Shown here piece by piece: positions 62,590 to 64,000 of a DNA stretch of 64,000 bases. Positions within the stretch are counted from its first letter, which is position 1. The number at the start of each line of letters is the position of its first letter. Origin of the DNA: Curtobacterium sp. MCBA15_001 (GTDB taxonomy: Bacteria > Actinomycetota > Actinomycetes > Actinomycetales > Microbacteriaceae); the NCBI RefSeq assembly GCF_001864835.1, contig NZ_MJGI01000021.1:241822-305821 (forward strand), given 5' to 3'. The translations under genes and the position numbers were made by a program. Below the pieces are notes generated by a model. That model was not told the origin of the DNA. It saw nothing but the letters and a program-made list of their open reading frames with translations, and ran no database searches.

Positions 62590-62664
62590 TCGCCCCGCGC
62601 CGCGCCGTCGGTGGTCGCGACGTATCCTGACCCGTGGCCGCCGTGGCCCTCGGAAGGAACCGCA

Positions 62665-64000
62665 ATGAGCATGGAAGGCGCGGCCTGGAGCTCGCTGTAC
62701 AAGATCTCCACCGCCCAGGACGGCAAGCACGGGATCTCCCGCGCGTCGGTGAAGCGGATCATGACGTTCGCGGTGCCCTACCGGACCAAGCTGCTGGTCT
62801 TCATCGTGCTCTCCGTCATCGGGGCGTTCCTCGCCGTCGCGACCCCGGTGCTGGCCGGCCACGTGGTGGACGTCATCGTCGCCCGCGGCGCCCTCAGCAC
62901 GATCGTGTGGCTCGCCGTCGTCATCGCCCTGGTGGCCGTGGCCGACGCCGGCACCTCGCTCGCCACACGCTGGTACTCGGCGCGGATCGGTGAGGGCGTG
63001 ATCCTCGACCTGCGCACCGCGGTGTTCAACCACGTGCAGAAGATGCCGATCGCGTTCTTCACCCGGACCCGCACGGGCGCACTCGTCAGCCGGCTCAACA
63101 ACGACGTGATCGGCGCGCAGCAGGCGTTCAGCGGCACGCTGTCCGGCGTCGTCACGAACGTCGTGGCGCTGGTCCTCACCCTGAGCGTGATGCTCACCAC
63201 GTCGTGGCTCGTGACCGTGCTCGCGATCGTGATGCTCCCGGTCTTCCTGGTGCCCGCTCGACGCATGGGCAGCCGTCTCGCCGCGCTCCGCCGCGAGGCC
63301 GCCGACCACAACGCCGCGATGAGCACGCAGATGACCGAGCGCTTCTCGGCGCCAGGGGCCACCCTCGTCAAGCTCTTCGGCCGCCCCGACGAAGAAGCGG
63401 AGGAGTTCCGCGTCCGGGCTGCCCGCGTCCGCGACATCGGTGTCCGGATGGCGCTGCTGCAGTTCGTCTTCGTCACGGCGCTGACGCTCGTGTCGGCCCT
63501 CGCCCTGGCGCTCGTCTACGGGCTCGGTGGCGCGCTCGCCCTCGGCGGGCAGCTGAACACCGGCGACGTGGTCACCCTGGCGCTCCTGCTCACCCGCCTG
63601 TACGCGCCGCTGACCAGCCTGGCGAACGCGCGGGTCGAGATCATGAGCGCGGTCGTCAGCTTCGAGCGGGTGTTCGAGGTGCTCGACCTCGAGCCGCTCA
63701 TCCAGGAGAAGCCCGACGCCGCGCGTGTGCCCGAGGGGCCGGTCTCCGTCGAGTTCGACGACGTCCGGTTCGCTTACCCGTCCGCGGACAAGGTGTCCCT
63801 CGCCTCACTCGAGGAGGTCTCCACGCTCGACACCCGTGGCGGGGACGAGGTCCTGCACGGGGTGTCCTTCCGGATCGAGCCCGGGCAGACCGTCGCCCTC
63901 GTCGGGACCTCGGGCGCCGGCAAGTCCACGGTCGCGCAGCTGCTCTCGCGCCTGTACGACGTCGACAGCGGCGCCGTCCGCCTGGCTGGCACCGACGTCC
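62665..64000 (+). CDS. ABC transporter, fused permease and ATPase (partial)
   Basis: Exporter half-transporter running off the right edge; 445 codons visible. A six-helix membrane domain (about 38-330) is followed by the ATPase: Walker A GTSGAGKST (414-422) is present, the signature and Walker B lie beyond the edge. Homodimer expected for lipid, peptide or drug export. ATG 62665 follows GGAAGGAACCGC; TATCCT at 62623 may be its -10. Confidence 0.9.
   Translation, partial: MSMEGAAWSSLYKISTAQDGKHGISRASVKRIMTFAVPYRTKLLVFIVLSVIGAFLAVATPVLAGHVVDVIVARGALSTIVWLAVVIALVAVADAGTSLATRWYSARIGEGVILDLRTAVFNHVQKMPIAFFTRTRTGALVSRLNNDVIGAQQAFSGTLSGVVTNVVALVLTLSVMLTTSWLVTVLAIVMLPVFLVPARRMGSRLAALRREAADHNAAMSTQMTERFSAPGATLVKLFGRPDEEAEEFRVRAARVRDIGVRMALLQFVFVTALTLVSALALALVYGLGGALALGGQLNTGDVVTLALLLTRLYAPLTSLANARVEIMSAVVSFERVFEVLDLEPLIQEKPDAARVPEGPVSVEFDDVRFAYPSADKVSLASLEEVSTLDTRGGDEVLHGVSFRIEPGQTVALVGTSGAGKSTVAQLLSRLYDVDSGAVRLAGTDV

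Noticed and set aside
60262-63309. More than 1000-codon open frame on the minus strand
   Set aside because: Covers four well supported plus-strand genes; composition typical of antisense frames in high-GC DNA.

Overview
The window is GC-rich (about 70%) chromosomal DNA of an actinobacterium, most likely Microbacteriaceae and Curtobacterium-like. This rests on the codon use, the monomeric NADP isocitrate dehydrogenase, the many promoters fused to start codons (leaderless genes), the LAxTG cell-wall sorting signal and the general gene set. No rRNA, tRNA, CRISPR array, insertion sequence or prophage gene was recognised. The family-level assignment is inference.

Region 1 (1-9365) is an amino-sugar locus. 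On the minus strand lie a Gfo/Idh/MocA oxidoreductase, a lipoprotein sugar-binding protein and a MalF-type permease that runs off the left edge, then a DeoR-type regulator. Divergent from the regulator is a tightly overlapping plus-strand operon: SIS-domain isomerase/deaminase, ROK kinase, N-acetylhexosamine-6-phosphate deacetylase, PfkB-type kinase and class II ketose-bisphosphate aldolase. Together these read as uptake and complete breakdown of N-acetylgalactosamine (or a close relative) to triose phosphates through tagatose phosphates.

Region 2 (9430-18303) holds mostly single genes: L-serine dehydratase, a PspC protein, a quinone-oxidoreductase-like enzyme, a shikimate-dehydrogenase-like enzyme, a phytoene-desaturase-like flavoprotein with an SRPBCC protein, an Abi-like protein with its own strong promoter and a structured leader, small membrane proteins and a GNAT acetyltransferase.

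Region 3 (18384-24942) has two transport operons: a MacB/FtsX-type ABC exporter divergent from a TetR regulator, and an OpuC-type osmoprotectant importer (permease, ATPase with CBS domains, permease, lipoprotein).

Region 4 (25123-32742) has a DinB protein, a phosphotransferase, secreted and membrane proteins, and an operon of Gfo/Idh oxidoreductase, ThuA protein and a GAF-SpoIIE protein whose phosphatase centre looks disabled.

Region 5 (32961-46448) has monomeric isocitrate dehydrogenase, a CPA1 antiporter, an M23 cell-wall peptidase, a CBS/CNNM transporter, an XRE regulator, a zinc-finger FBP protein, an aldo/keto reductase, a thioesterase and a lipoprotein BBE-type flavin oxidase.

Region 6 (46542-64000) has a YdeI-like protein, two further aldo/keto reductases, three SDR enzymes (two with their own divergent TetR or MerR regulator), an SGNH hydrolase, membrane proteins, a glycosyltransferase/endonuclease/membrane-protein operon, a sortase-anchored Ig-repeat surface protein, a MOSC protein overlapping a serine hydrolase, a TetR regulator and the start of an ABC exporter. 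Convergent gene pairs are repeatedly separated by long perfect hairpins, several of which belong to one recurring sequence family (GGACGGGAGGC...GCCTCCCGTCC).
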